DNA from: Xiphydria camelus
Lineage: Eukaryota; Arthropoda; Insecta; Hymenoptera; Xiphydriidae
Direction of reading: 5' to 3'
Length of the DNA stretch: 64,000 nt
Assembly: GCA_963678675.1 (NCBI GenBank)
Contig: OY783194.1
Coordinates: forward strand, 29,366,278 to 29,430,277
Under the pieces are notes generated by a model that was given only the letters and a program-made list of their open reading frames with translations, was not told the origin of the DNA and did not search any database. Shown one piece after another: positions 1 through 12,353 of the stretch. A program made the position numbers and the translations under genes. Within the stretch, counting starts at the first letter, position 1. The number at the start of each line of letters is the position of its first letter.

Positions 1-112
1 TATATAGATAGATATAAAGTTCTTATCTCCGATACACACACGTTGTTATACAAATTTGTCGAACTTTGTATACAATTATATTAAGTTTAATGCAAATTTA
101 CTTATAGTGCGT
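1..112. mobile_element. partial AT-rich long-TIR element at the window edge
   Basis: Carries TTTGTCGAACTTTGTATACA and ATTATATTAAGTTTAATGCA, signature words of the most abundant family in the window. The left part is cut off. Confidence 0.6.
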
Positions 113-1084
113 GGAAGACGTTGCGTTAGGTACACAGAGGAGTTGGAAAAATGAAAAGACGATATTTTCAATAAACAATGGCACCTACACGGATGGAAAA
201 CTTATCTTGGAAACGGTCCATCCATTTTTGTACGTCAAAATAAACCGATTTTTCATATCGATGAAACACTCTTTGGTTTAATTTTGCCATTCTCTATGTT
301 AATCTTAATGCAAAACATGTTGATTTAACATGAGGAATCGATTGTTGCCAATATACAAAGATGGGTGAACCGATCTGAACGCAAAATTTGCAACTGTGCA
401 TCGATACAAAAAAACTACCCATCGAAAACTAAATTAAAGCAATTTCCTCAAAATTAAAAAATAGATTCAAACTCTAAGATTCGCGCATAATTTCAAAAAT
501 TATAATTTTTTGCCGACCAAAATCGTTCGATTTCGCATCGTCGGAAAAAACACGACACACAGTCCGCGGCGGCATTATCGCGCAGCGCTCAAAGCAATTA
601 TCGTTTCGACTGCATTTCCATCGAATTTTACGCTCGGGAAATTCGACCGACCGGCGCGTGTGTGCGAGAATTTTCGGGGGATTTCCCAACCGCAATTTTC
701 GAATTGACGCACAGCCCATCACCGCGCGACCGGTAAGCCGCGCGCGCGCACCTTTTTTCGTTACGTTAAATAATGCAGGCTCGATTGTAAACGCGCGCCC
801 CTGCGCTAGAATGCAAACAGAAGAAGCAATCGCGAACATATGTAGGTTGAATTTCTTTTTAAAGTCGATCCGATTTCTCGATGCCGCGGTCGATCGTCTA
901 TTTTTTTATACCAAGCATCTACTGTAACTTCCGGATGAAAATTTCGTTTTCCAATTTGCATTTTACGACGGACGTACAATCGCGCATGCGTGTGCGTTGG
1001 ACAACTGCGTTTGTACCGTAGATACGAATGGAAATTACGATTTGAATAATTACCTAATCAAAGTCCACGCAAAATGGAAATGAT
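113..1084. other. non-coding, no gene seen
   Basis: AT-rich to 500, then mixed CpG-containing DNA (540-830). Short frames on both strands show no domain or codon bias. Confidence 0.5.
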
Positions 1085-1365
1085 CGTACACTACCAAAAA
1101 TGTATATTTTCAATATAGTAGCTAGATATATACATTTTTTATCCGATACATGTAATTATGAAAATTATTAGATATATCTACCTACTTCCTCGTGAAATTT
1201 GTATTAAATATTTGTCGACCTTTATACACAATTACATTAAATTGAATATGAATTTCACAATTAATTTCCATTATTTTCGTAATCACATATTGAATACAAA
1301 CCTTATACCCTATAGGTTCAATTATATTAAGTTTAATAATCAGCTTTTTTGCAGAGTGTACCTAA
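1085..1365. mobile_element. AT-rich long-TIR element
   Basis: ATCCGATACATGTAATTATG then AAATTTGTATTAAATATTTG, ending with the complement through TAATCACATATTGAATAC and a TTGCAGAGTGTAC end. Diverged copy. Confidence 0.6.
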
Positions 1366-4186
1366 TTAAATAATTCCTTGTTACTGGGGATACTTCGATA
1401 TTTCGATCGACGCTACGCTACAACGAAAAAAAACAGAGAAGAGACGAATAACTCTTACGAAAAAAAAAAATACTGAGAGAAAGAAATAACTACAGGGAAC
1501 TACTGCAATCCAGTAATTAGTTCTACTAAAATCCAACAGATTCCTGTAATAATTTCGTCCTTCCATGGAAGGTACTACAGTAGTAGGTACCTATTTTTCT
1601 ACAAGGGAAAGCAGCCACTTTCTTCGTATTTCATATATAAGTCAAACTTTAAATGTCTAAATACAACGGTGGCTCACCGTAGAAGCGCGATGAATATTGC
1701 AATCAATGAATAGCTCTCGCAGCGCCTTTTGTCATAACACCACCATTTCAAACTGTCCTGCACTTATAATTATCCCGCACTCGAACAACAGGTTCGTCAA
1801 AATCGAACGTGTGCCGATATAGGTACATCGCTCTTCGTCGAAAGTAATAGGTATAGTACACTTCAAAACACGAGCACAATTTTACCCGTCGCCGCGAATC
1901 AATACTTACGAAAAACGAGACAAATCCCCTCCACAAAATCCAACAGAAAAAACCCCAATCGACAATCACGAACCTCGCCGAGCGAGTCGCCGCGAAATAA
2001 GAATCACGCGATATCGCGACAACGAGAAACGCCACCGGCGAAATCACTCGTAAGGTGAAACCGGTCGCAAAAAAAAAAAAAGAACAACACATCGACTCTC
2101 GAAATCGTCCGCGCGACGAGGACTCCGAAGTTCCTCGCTGCATCGCGCGGCCCCGTGGCGGACTCCTCCTCGCTCTTCGCGATCCGTAAGTATACTCACC
2201 CAAAATTTCTCGTGATGGTGTCCCGCGTGTATCCGGTTACGCCGAGCGACACCGATAATCCAGCGACCGCTGCACCTTCGACTCCGAGGTCCGCGACGAC
2301 CCGCCCGCGGTTACGGGGATAAACTTCACACACCTATGCACCGCGCGCGAACCGTCGACCGCGCGACGGGACTTTCGAGGCGTCGTCGTCGTCGGCGGAA
2401 CGACGATGACAAGGACAACGATAACGACCGGTCCGTCGCCTAATCCTGGTCCGCGTTCCGGTTTGGACGCCAGGATATAGGACAGATGGACGGAGATACA
2501 CGGATGTAGGTATAGGAGAGAGCCGCTATTATAGCAGGAGGGCGTAGGAGAGCAGCTCAACTTTTCACGAGAACTTTAGTTGTTACGGATCGTTCTCTTC
2601 GGCGGGGTTGTTCGGCGGTGGGGTGGGTGGGGGGGGGGTGTGCACGAGGGGGTTCTAACGGCGTCGGCTCGTAGGGAAGAGGGGGCGTGAACGGGGCCGT
2701 CCCGACGCCGGCGTCCGCCCTGGTGGGGCACCAATGGCTCGCCTGCGCCGCGGTTTCCGGCGCCTCCAACGATGGCAATGTCGTACAGTCCGGTTCTGAA
2801 AATATATCGTACTATGCTCGCGCGCTCCTCGGTGTGGCGCGGCGTTGCCGTGTGTGGACGGGGAAGACGACTGGTGATATCGATTCTTTCGCTTCTTTCG
2901 CGGAGGATTTCTCCAGTCTAGCGGAAGACGTGGGGGTGAAGAGAATTTTTTTTGGCGGTGGACCTGTAGGTGGTTTGGATTTTCGTCGTTCAATGCGGTT
3001 TGCGGCAAAATCGTCGCCGCGATTGCACGTCTGTGAAGGACGGATCGTGTGGTTGACGATATAGGTACCTATGAATTTGAGAGGTTCGTTGTCAAATGCT
3101 AAAAACGCTGAAAGAAATCTGGGAAGAGCTCTGAGAATTTAATTATACCTAGGTACAAATTCGATTCAAGGATGAGGATGGGATACGTTATCTTAATAAT
3201 AATCGTTAATTTCGGTCTTTTTGCAATTTTTTTTGTGAACATTTTTCGAGCGTAAAGGAAAAGAGGCGCGAATCGTGTTTCATTGAGCATCGATTATAAG
3301 TTCGTACCTATAATTGTGAACTAAGAGTGAAAACGAGGAAAATAAAACTAGCTTTCTTATTCATTAAGAAAAAGAAACACCTTTTAGAGAAATTTTCTTT
3401 GACCGAGCATATTATATTTCCAAGAATGAATATAAATGTATTATACAATTTAAAAGGGAAAACATCAAAGTTGAACCAATCATCTCACAGATATAAACGA
3501 GACCCCGTTGAATTGCCCTTCGTAAAAAAGCTTTTTTTTTCTCATCCGGGACGTGCCTTCATTATGCGCAAACTTTTCAGGTACCCCGTATTCGCAGGTG
3601 ATAGCGCGACGTACCTACCCGTCCGTGTATACCCACAACATGGCAATTTAACTTGCTCACGTGCGAGCGGATAATGCTCTTACGGGATTTCGAAAAGATC
3701 AGCCAGCATTACTATATGCTATTAGTGTAGCTAAAACCGGCTTGCTTCCATAAACCTATATACCAACCTACCGCCACTTTATTCGTCCTGGCCCATTCAT
3801 AAACTCTCGGCCAATTTTCATCGTTCACCGATCGATCTGCGCAGAAAAATCTCGCGACTAATATCTTTGCACGCGCAATATATCGCCGTCGCTATTTTTT
3901 ACAATCCAAGGAAGATTCGTCTTTACGATTTTACGATTTATTGCATTTAATCGGGTTCTTCTTGCAAGATTGCGAGATCTGATCTTATACTATATTCCGG
4001 GTACTGGATTCTCTGGGCCGTTCCTATTTTCTTGCCACGCTATTCCGATCGAAGTGGAGACGACCTACCGGAGAAACGGGCCGTTAAGTTTGACGCTAGT
4101 CTCGTGCACCAACAGACTAGACGCTACCCACAACGCGAAGCGTAAGTATCCCCTCCGCCAATCGACTGATTTCTTTTTTATCAATG
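1366..4186. other. non-coding with a CpG-rich block at 2.1-3.0 kb
   Basis: The block is GC-rich with G and C runs, and holds donor-like GTAAGTAT (about 2187) on + and GTGAGTAT (about 2198) on -. It could be a promoter or first exon of an unseen neighbour, but nothing confirms it. 3.7-3.96 kb is unique-looking. Confidence 0.35.
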
Positions 4187-4485
4187 ATTCGAAAAATTTG
4201 GACAAAATCATCTCAACCCTGTATTTTTCCTTTTCTCATTTTCGGCTTCATGTAAGCTGGAAAACGATATTTAGAAATGCAGCATACGTCATCGCGTTCA
4301 GTAAGTCTATCTCTCTCGCACTCGTTGCTTGGTATAAGTGCGTCTTTTACAGCTCTTCGATGACGTCATAATTCAGCAGAGAGGAAAGTACCTACTCACA
4401 ACTCAGCGAATAATTATTTTTTTGGACATTTTCTCTTTCATGCGATATTGAATATTGATTACGGCTTACAAATTGAATTGAAAAG
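4187..4485. repeat. dispersed CTCGCACTCGTTGC repeat
   Basis: One of four copies. Shared words: GAAAAATTTGGACAAAAT, GATATTTAGAAATGCAGC, TCTCGCACTCGTTGCTTGG, TATAAGTGCGTCT, GATGACGTCATA, GCGAATAATTATTTTT. The inner AAGTGCGTCT and AGACGCACTT-like words pair in some copies. Class unknown. Confidence 0.75.
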
Positions 4486-6681
4486 TGTGCAAATTTCTTT
4501 CTATAGTCAAACACCGTATTCATGCATTTCTGACAGTCATCTCGCAGGCGCCCATAATACACAGATAACGTATAAGACGAATCGTTCTTATTCGAAAATG
4601 TTGGATCTCCGATCGATTTTATTTCTTTTTACCTCTACATCGTAATTTTCGCAATGTCTCAGTAATCCTCGGCCACGATAAACGATTAATCACCGTAATT
4701 CGTCACATCTAAACGAGAAACTGACCGACTCGATGCAGTTACGAGGAAAATAAATGAAGTCGTAGATATACGAAAGATTCAGTTTTATTAAGAATCTACA
4801 GAAAAAAATATTCGATTTCTCCGTGCGGAACGCTCAAAAGTACCCACTCCCTTCGCGCCCATCCCCGTCCGACGAATGAGAACCGCATCGGACCCCGCGG
4901 ACGAGCGGGACACCTCATTAACAGCAATAATATCGATTGACTCGGCTCCTCTCGCAGGAGTGGCGCTATACCGTGCATCCGTCGGAACTAATACTCGGTT
5001 TTATATATGGAATGTATAATAGTTCATGTTCATCCCCGAAGATCAGCCGGCTCAGCCGTTCGACAAACTGTTCGAAGGGAAAGCGCTGAAAAAAGACAAC
5101 CTAGCGCAAATAACCTTTGCTCTATCCACCCCTCTCGCCGCGCTCGCCCTCCGTCGACTCATCCCTTCCACGCGAGGAGCCCCTACTCGCGCTCCTCATC
5201 CGTCGTCGCCCTCTCGCGCGCCCGGCTCTCACCTAGCGCGCGCGGCGCTCATTGACGAGAACTGAATCTGAAACTGAGGCAAGCCGCTTATGAAGCTTCC
5301 GTGTAAATCACCGGTGAAAGTCACTAAGTCGCTAAGTGAATGAATCGGCGTCAACCTGGCCGGCCGAGCCGTCGTACGTACTCGACTGGCGGAGGAGAGA
5401 GAGACTCGGTGTCGTAAAGAGGGTCGAATGATCGGGATTATGTACCCGTGGGGAGGTACCTGCGACAGCGGAAGCGGCCAGTGCGAGATACTAACCGCGT
5501 CGCGCGCGACAGGCGCGCAAGAAGCGTGAAGAAGAAGCGCGCTCGCGGCTTTGAATGCATTAGGTAGGCGTAGGTGTATTCTGATTCTAGTGATTGCACG
5601 ATTGCATATTTATCGTGTTTACGCGTTTGCGTCAACCTGAAAGCTCTGGAGGCAATTCCGTGCGTCGAGAGGAATGGGTGTAAATTTTAAGCTTTTCGTG
5701 ATGTAAATACCTAGACAGCTGGATTCTAAGAAAAATTTGTATTCTTTGTTATAATTGTACATAGAGCTTTTATCCAAAATGCGTTGATTTACTCCGCCGT
5801 GAAATTTGTATCAAATATTTGTCGAATCTTACGTAAAATTATATTGTATTTAATAGAATCTTTTCTATAGGTACCTACTGAATTATATTAGGTATGTCGA
5901 ATCTAAATTTCATAAAAGAATATGTTGAATGGTAGCTTTATGAATGATTATATCAAGTTAAAAATACAATTTTTTTACAATACACAGGTCCATATCTACA
6001 TATATTCGAATTCAAGACGAAAACCCTCATTCGCTCTGTCGTTCACCTTCTTATCGACTTTTCAAAGCCGATCATTTTCACGCTCAACAAAATGAATATC
6101 CCATAAGTGTTAAATTCCCCTCGGAAAGATTGAAAATTTAAGGAATGTACTCAAGGTGATACGCTTCGCACTTCTCGATACAAAAATCTATTTTTTGGAT
6201 TGTCTTCCGTTAGGTGCCGCCGCCGCGCCTGTAGAAGGGCAACCGTGGAAACGAAATATGTACCGCGAAGCGCGTCGTCACTTCGCACATCGAAATGAAC
6301 GAAACGCAAAAGAGCTCGCCCACCCCGCGTGGTAGAACGTAAGATCGAGAGTGTACAGCAGAAGAAGAAAACGTCGCCAAAACGGGTGGGTTCGACCGGC
6401 ACTGGCCACGCCTCGCGCTACTTTCTTCTCTTCCGAAAGAGAACGGAGGGTGGTCGCGGCGGGGAACGTCGATTCGTCGTGTTTCGGCTGTACCCCCTGG
6501 TTACGGCGAGAGACGCGCGCAGGGTTCATACAGCGAGAAAAGCTTCGACGGAAACGATAAATAGGCGTGTCACACACACACATTGCGGCAATTAACCCGT
6601 AAATGTACTAAGTATACCGACTCGATCGGAGCGATTAACCGGTGCGATGAGGGAGGATTTTGTTTTTATAACACGATTAGA
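4486..6681. other. non-coding; GC-rich around 4.8-5.5 kb
   Basis: Includes an AT-rich TIR element at 5735-5992. No supported gene. 6.15-6.6 kb has mixed-GC frames on both strands without domain features. Confidence 0.45.
5735..5992. mobile_element. AT-rich long-TIR element
   Basis: Starts near TTGTATTCTTTGTTATAATT and ends TTTTTTTACAATACACAG. Inner words GCTTTTATCCAAAATGCG and GAAATTTGTATCAAATATTT. Diverged. Confidence 0.55.
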
Positions 6682-6900
6682 CATTCCTGATTTAGGCGGC
6701 ATGTATCGAGTTAGAGCTGCTTTGAATGTTCTTCATTTTCAGGTCAAATCGAGAGAAATCGTTTGTTACAACTATAAATTGCAAATGATACGTCAAATTT
6801 AGATTACGACGTAATGTAAACTTGATGTTGTAAAGAAATTTACGTAAAATTTCATTTGCCGAATCACGGTGGTGTCTATTTATTTATTATTTCTGAAACA
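6682..6900 (+). repeat. dispersed CATTCCTGATT repeat
   Basis: ACATTCCTGATTTAGGCGGC, TTGTTACAACTATAAATTGC, TCAAATTTAGATTACGACGT and GCCGAATCACGGTGG also occur, diverged but in the same order, at 13415-13625. Confidence 0.65.
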
Positions 6901-7124
6901 TACCATACGAGGCTATAAATTTACTCGCCGGGAAAGAAATTTCAATCACTATTATCTCATTATTTACGAACTTTAGGCCTACATCTACAATAAGACTTTA
7001 TTATAGATGGAAATGTAATCCTCGAAAAAGTATCATACAGGTATGAGCCAAAAACTCATAGATAATGAGATAATAGTGGTTAGAGTTTCTTTCCTGGCGA
7101 GTAAGTCTATAGCCTCACGTGGTA
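6901..7124. mobile_element. ACCATAYGAGGC-family MITE
   Basis: Second copy of the element nested at 15.2 kb. TIR TACCATACGAGGCTATAAAT, right end complementary (CTATAGCCTCACGTGGTA). It is inserted next to an older dispersed repeat (6682-6900). Confidence 0.88.
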
Positions 7125-7861
7125 CTTTTGTCAGTGGATTACATAAATATCGTAACAGTGCCGAGGAAGGTCTCACAAAACACACGCAGTTGCTGCACGC
7201 CGTGATTCAGGTTTTCGTAAAGTTGCTACAAAATTGTCCACACATGTCTGGCTGGGAAGATGCAAACCTGCTCCCTCTGTATCTCGACGCATCTGCGACT
7301 GAGAGGCAAAAAATGGAAAAAACGCGGGAAATTCGTATGTTTTCTTCGAAACAATTCGTCGTCGTTCGCTCACACTTATCGCGGATCGATGCGTCGAATT
7401 ATCGCGGGGTACCACGACTCATTGTGTGCTACTACGTGCCATGGGCGCGCGCGCGGGTCATTGATAATGATTGATCACGCGTGTACAGATAAAATCACCG
7501 GGGAAAAAAAGCACTTTAGGTACCCACTCAGGTATTCAGAGGTTCGAGTGGATGTATATTCTGTCTGGTTGACGTAGTATTTTTTTTTTTTCATGCGCGA
7601 TTTTGCTGGTCATCTCAGTCGGCTCCGGGGGGAGCGTCGAGTCACAACATTCACTCTACAGGTGCTCCAGGAAACAACGATTTCACGTCACCGACGGAGA
7701 GTTCGGCTCAATGTCAGAAGGACTCGAACGTATTTACTACAATTTCGCTTTAAGCTTTATTAGTAGAGAAGAGAGTATCTATATATACTGTACTCTAGTT
7801 CAATGAATCGATTAATGTTATTTTATTATTTATATAATTCTACTTATTATTCCTTATCACA
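7125..7861. other. non-coding between repeats
   Basis: Unremarkable sequence; the frame that opens at 7043 begins inside a MITE and is not a gene. Confidence 0.45.
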
Positions 7862-8203
7862 CTTAACTTTGACTCGACGTCAGTCAAATAAACTTCGCAG
7901 CAATAAATCGTGATTTCAATCGTGGTATTTCATTGAGTAAACTTTCTCGCTTATGGAGATAGGTACTAATAATTTCAATAAAAAACTTGTTTTTTTCTAT
8001 CTCGACTGTTTTGTTAATCAACAAACACGTGAGCTTACTTTGATTCGACGTCAGTCAAATAAACTCCTCATCGATAAATCGTACTAATATCGACTGTGGT
8101 ATTTAATCAGTAAATTTGTTCATTTGTAGATACTAATAATTTCAGTAAAAAAAACTGTTCTCCCCATCCAAACTGTTTTGTCGTAAAATACGCGAGTCTC
8201 TCT
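7862..8203. repeat. diverged tandem repeat, two units of about 171 bp
   Basis: Unit 1 from 7862, unit 2 from 8034. Both have CGACGTCAGTCAAATAAACT, ATAAATCGT, GTGGTATTT, TACTAATAATTTCA and GACTGTTTTGT-like words in order. The nucleosome-like period may be chance. Confidence 0.75.
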
Positions 8204-8639
8204 CTTTTACCTTCAGACGAGCGTCATTGGACATTCGCCCCGCTGCCACCGGGAGAGGGAGAAAAGCGCAACGCGCACATAAGTAGAGCCGGTTACCTGC
8301 GGGGATCGTCAGGCTGGTTTCGATACACACATAATTTGATTTGCCCCAGACAATAAGGAGCGTTTCTTCGGGGGCCCCCGTGGCGGTCCCAATCCCGGGA
8401 CCCATTCACGTAATTCTGCATCGTAATACTCGCGGGACCGAGATATCGATCGGGCGGTCAATACGAAATTGATTCCGAACAGTCACCCCGCCGACGGTCA
8501 CGATCGCGTCCTCCTACCACGAATTTTATCGACTCCCGCGCGCGCGCTGGTCCCGGCTGAATACGAGAGGACAAGTGACTCTCCGTGAGCTTTTCGCTCA
8601 GCGTGGAAAACTTGGCTTTCGCGCTGTCATCCCTCCGCC
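8204..8639. other. non-coding, moderate GC
   Basis: Nothing specific beyond CpG-rich words at 8.4-8.6 kb. Confidence 0.4.
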
Positions 8640-9270
8640 AGTTTGGGTGGAATATACCTGCCGATGTTGACGAGGAGTACCATACGCAAAAGCGTCGCGT
8701 GGATCATGAATTTCTGCAGTGCGAGAAATAATTGCTAGCGCCAAGAAAATGTTTCTCGAATGAAGAATAAGTACATTATATTACAAATGTTTAAGAATAC
8801 GGATTCTTGATTCAAGAATACCGTCTTGGAAATAAGAAATTCTTTCTGCGCAAAAAAGAAGAATTACTTAAGCCTGTCAAATATATTCTTGCACAAAAAA
8901 ATGGCTTGATCCTGAAATCATGTGATGTTTCTAATTGAAGAAAACATTTTTTTTCTTGGCACCGGCAATTATTTCTCTCAGTGTGTAAGGTTGCGCTTCA
9001 AAACTAAGAAGCGATCGAAACACTACGAGATTATCATTTTGAATTAAGATAAACACGCATCCCTTAAAGAAAAATTAAGAGTATAATTTTATATAGGTAT
9101 ACAGAAAAAAAGAAACCAGCAATTCTTACCGTTTCATCCAATGGTGCCGAGACTCGAACTCATTTTCAAGCGTTTGTACAAAGAACACATTTCTATTTAT
9201 TGTTTACAACTGTATAAAACAGTACAATACATTCGTATATCACATCGAGTCTGAAAACTAAGGAAACCTT
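8640..9270 (+). repeat. dispersed AAGGTTGCGCTTCA repeat, interrupted
   Basis: Left part AAGCGTCGCGTGGATCATGA, right part AAGGTTGCGCTTCAAAACTA through CTGAAAACTAAGGAAAC. Split by 8717-8983. Confidence 0.7.
8717..8983. mobile_element. CAGTGAGAGAAATAATTGC-family MITE
   Basis: TIR CAGTGCGAGAAATAATTGC, right complementary (CAATTATTTCTCTCAGTG). Inner inverted words around AAGAATACGGATTCTTGATT. It splits an older dispersed repeat whose intact form lies at about 10.65 kb (TTTCTG|CAAGGTTGCG), which defines the insertion point. Confidence 0.85.
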
Positions 9271-10499
9271 CAACACAGTGAACATCATTCTCCATTTATT
9301 ACGCGTCACTTTATAATTACATAATTATTATAGCTACCAACAGTCCTCGGCAACAATCAATACGAATAATTCTTCACACTAATACCTAATCTACTCTCGG
9401 TTGGCCTGACAAAATATTTTGAACGAATACGAGCCAAAACAAAACGTTTCTTCGGAATCGCAAAACTCTTCGGTCGACTTCACGAAAACTTTGACGGCTG
9501 AGCTAAACATTTGGATAATCCGACAAATACCTATTTTTTTAGATCATCAAATTGACCCAACAGAATTATTTTTCTGGCTACTTTTTTTCTCAGTGCAGCA
9601 TCTCGACGTCGACCCAACATCCACAGCCTTCGAATAATACAGCGACGAGGGACACTCTCGCTCCAAAAGCTATACAGCACAACGTGACGAAACAAATCGT
9701 GCAACGAGATCGTCGCGTCCCGCGAGGTCCAGACGGCGCAGACTCCCATAAATCGCGTAAGACGAGTAGTCCGGATCCCGCGGCGGAGGACGCCGCGTTC
9801 GCGGCGCTGCAGCGGCGCGCGGACCCTTTGCACGCGGGAGCATAGTGGGTGCAGCCCCGCCGCGGCGGCTTCCCGTGTTCCCACATTTATTATCCCGGCT
9901 GCCGGGGCCGGGACTAACGAGTTTTTGATCGCCCGCGCGCCGGCTACGGTCCATCGGGCATTTCGACTCTACCTGCGCCCGAGTTTTCGAAACGCTTTGT
10001 CCGCGCGGGACGCGCGGTGTTCCGCCGGACGTGAGAGATTTCCGTCGCAACGTTCCACGCGCCGTTGTGTGAGCCACTCGCGCGGTCCAGTCCGCGTTCT
10101 TCGTCCGCTCCCGACACGCGCGCAACCTGCGGCGCGACCCTCTCGCGACACCCGACCGCAGTTGCGTCGGACGCAACACGGGAACTCGCATTGATGCGCG
10201 GCGGCTGACAGAGAGGTGCCGCGGATCGCTCTGCAGCTCACCCGAAACGCCGCGGTTCCGGTCGTTCTCGCGCGCGAACGGAGATTTGCGGACGGGTTTT
10301 GGCGCGATTGCGTTGAAGGTTGCATGAGAGGGAGCTTTCGAACGGTGGGTATGCTCGTTACGATGTAGGTACCTACGTGCTATGGATTATTATGCAGGGG
10401 ATTTGGGATTGCAGGGACCGGGTGATTCGTGAAAATTGTTAGAAATATTGGGGAATAAAGATTTTCTCTCGCTGCTCGGGCAAGATTTAATTAGTGTGT
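9271..10499. other. non-coding with a CpG island-like block (9.7-10.33 kb)
   Basis: Arg-rich frames on both strands reflect CpG density, not protein coding. Possible regulatory island 3' of otd. Confidence 0.4.
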
Positions 10500-10845
10500 C
10501 ATTCGCTGCTAAAAAAGTATTGATCTTAAGCTTTAGGGAAGTACGAAGTTTTTGTCGAACATGTATAAATGTATCTCGGATATCATATAAGCTCATTTTC
10601 TTGAAATTCAAAAAGCGTCGCATTTACATGGATCATTGATTTCTGCAAGGTTGCGCTTCAGAATTGAGAAACAATCGATATAGCAAGAAATTATTAACTT
10701 TGAATTAAAGTTCAAATTAAATTGAATTCAAATGAGATTAAAGTTAAAATGAAATTAAAAAATTAAGAGTACACTTTCGTAAATTTAAGTTTACATTCGC
10801 TCACGCGTGTTGTCGTATCTGAAAACTAAGGAAACTATTAATAAT
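10500..10845 (+). repeat. dispersed AAGGTTGCGCTTCA repeat, uninterrupted
   Basis: CTTGAAATTCAAAAAGCGTC, ACATGGATCATTGATTTCTG, CAAGGTTGCGCTTCAGAATT, ATCTGAAAACTAAGGAAAC. It shows the empty site for the insertion at 8.7 kb. Confidence 0.72.
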
Positions 10846-11926
10846 TCAAGTCCTATCACTCGTACCTATAATGACTAAACGAATTACATACGATTATATC
10901 AGAGGATATATTATGTAGAACGCATCGAGAAAATGCTTGTCCATATTTATATTCACGCGTGCGCCGAAGTCCTCTCGACCGCACATAAGAAGAGAAAAAA
11001 AAATCCTTCCATTCCCCGCGCACTCAGATTTCCCCGGGGAGGGAGTTCGACCGAGGAGGGGTATAAGCTATTAGCGATCACAAATAGGCTATTACGAGCC
11101 CATTAATATAGGTTGCCACGAGACACGGCGCGCGGGGCCACCCGCCGAAACACGAATCGGTACTATACTCCCATCAACCGGCTCTCCGCCCCGGTGTAGG
11201 GTTTCCTCGGACTCCGGAGACCGGTAATCTGAGATTCACTTTGTACACCAAGGTTGCGCGCGCGGTGCGCGTCCGCACGATGCACGCGCTCATCGCCGCC
11301 CGCTCTCGAATCGACGGCGATATACGATTTCGTCATCTGGGAATCTCGCCATCGGGCGCGGCGCACCCCTCGCTCGTGCCGCGCGCGTGAAAGTACCAGT
11401 GTCGTCTCGCTCTTGTTTTTCATGAGTGGAGTGATAACGTCTAAAAATATATATAGGTATATCCCCTCGAATAAAGAGAATAATAATAACCTACGCCCGT
11501 TGAGAGTTTCGAATTCGCGAGAAACGAGTCTCCGGATCGATCTCTGCTTTTATTTCGATCGAAGTGCACGGAGAGAGGCCGAGTGCACCAACCGGCACCG
11601 CTGCAGGTACCGACGAAAATAGAGCGTGCGTAACGGTAAACGACGAAAGCGGGACAATGAAATGCGAAAACCCCGTGAGAAGGTCACAGGGTGTCTGCGC
11701 AGACCTGGAATACCGGGAAATGTCGAGGAATTTGATCCGCCGGCGAAAAGTCAGGGAATTTTGGATTTTTACTCGAAATTCAAATCGATAAAGTAGAGTT
11801 AATTTCTCAAAATATTACCGCGAACACATTTCACAATGGGGTTTTTTACCGCTGCTTCAAATATCTCCAGTAATAGCGCACGTGTATCCCATCGACTAAA
11901 ATTGAGGTCTCTACTTTCAACGCTAT
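10846..11926. other. non-coding, unique-looking regulatory-type block at 11.05-11.15 kb
   Basis: GGTATAAGCTATTAGCGATC and CCATTAATATAGG give closely spaced homeodomain-like words. No gene. Confidence 0.35.
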
Positions 11927-12086
11927 CACTCAAAAAAATTTGGCCACAACTAGAAAATTATAGTAATTGCAGTGATAATTTTCTTCGCCATAATAGCAAG
12001 AATTCTTGCTACGCTAGCAATATTTTTCTAGTTGGGTCTGAGGCAGCCAGAAATATAGCTGGATTAGCTAAATACTTTTTTCAGTG
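11927..12086. mobile_element. short CACTCAAAAAAATTTGGC TIR element
   Basis: Left CACTCAAAAAAATTTGGCC, right complementary (TAAATACTTTTTTCAGTG). Inner GCAAGAATTCTTGC palindrome and ACTAGAAAATTAT / ATATTTTTCTAGT arms. Confidence 0.7.
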
Positions 12087-12353
12087 TACTTTCTCAGCGT
12101 ATAAACATTTTCGCGACCTCGTGTTCTCGCGTTATAATTATTTACAGCTTTGTTCGTTTTATCACACAAAACTCCTAATATTAATAAACATATCAGGGAA
12201 TTCTTGCAAAATTTCACCTGGAACAGTCAGTCATCCCGAATCAAGAATGGATCTTATTATATCGTTCTTATATTTTAACACGTCCACCGCAGCTATAATG
12301 GACCCGGCTGCACTGAGAGAAAGCTCCACCGCCCTGGGGTGCTATTCTCGACG

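Noticed and set aside
7043..7474. 143-codon frame on +
   Set aside because: Starts inside a MITE and continues into unrelated DNA without domain signals.
9130..9180. tRNA-like B-box (GAGTTCGAGTCTCGG in complement)
   Set aside because: No acceptor stem, A-box or anticodon arm could be built around it.
9670..10191. 173-codon Arg-rich frame on - in the 9.7-10.3 kb island
   Set aside because: Frames are open on both strands here because of high CpG; no protein features.
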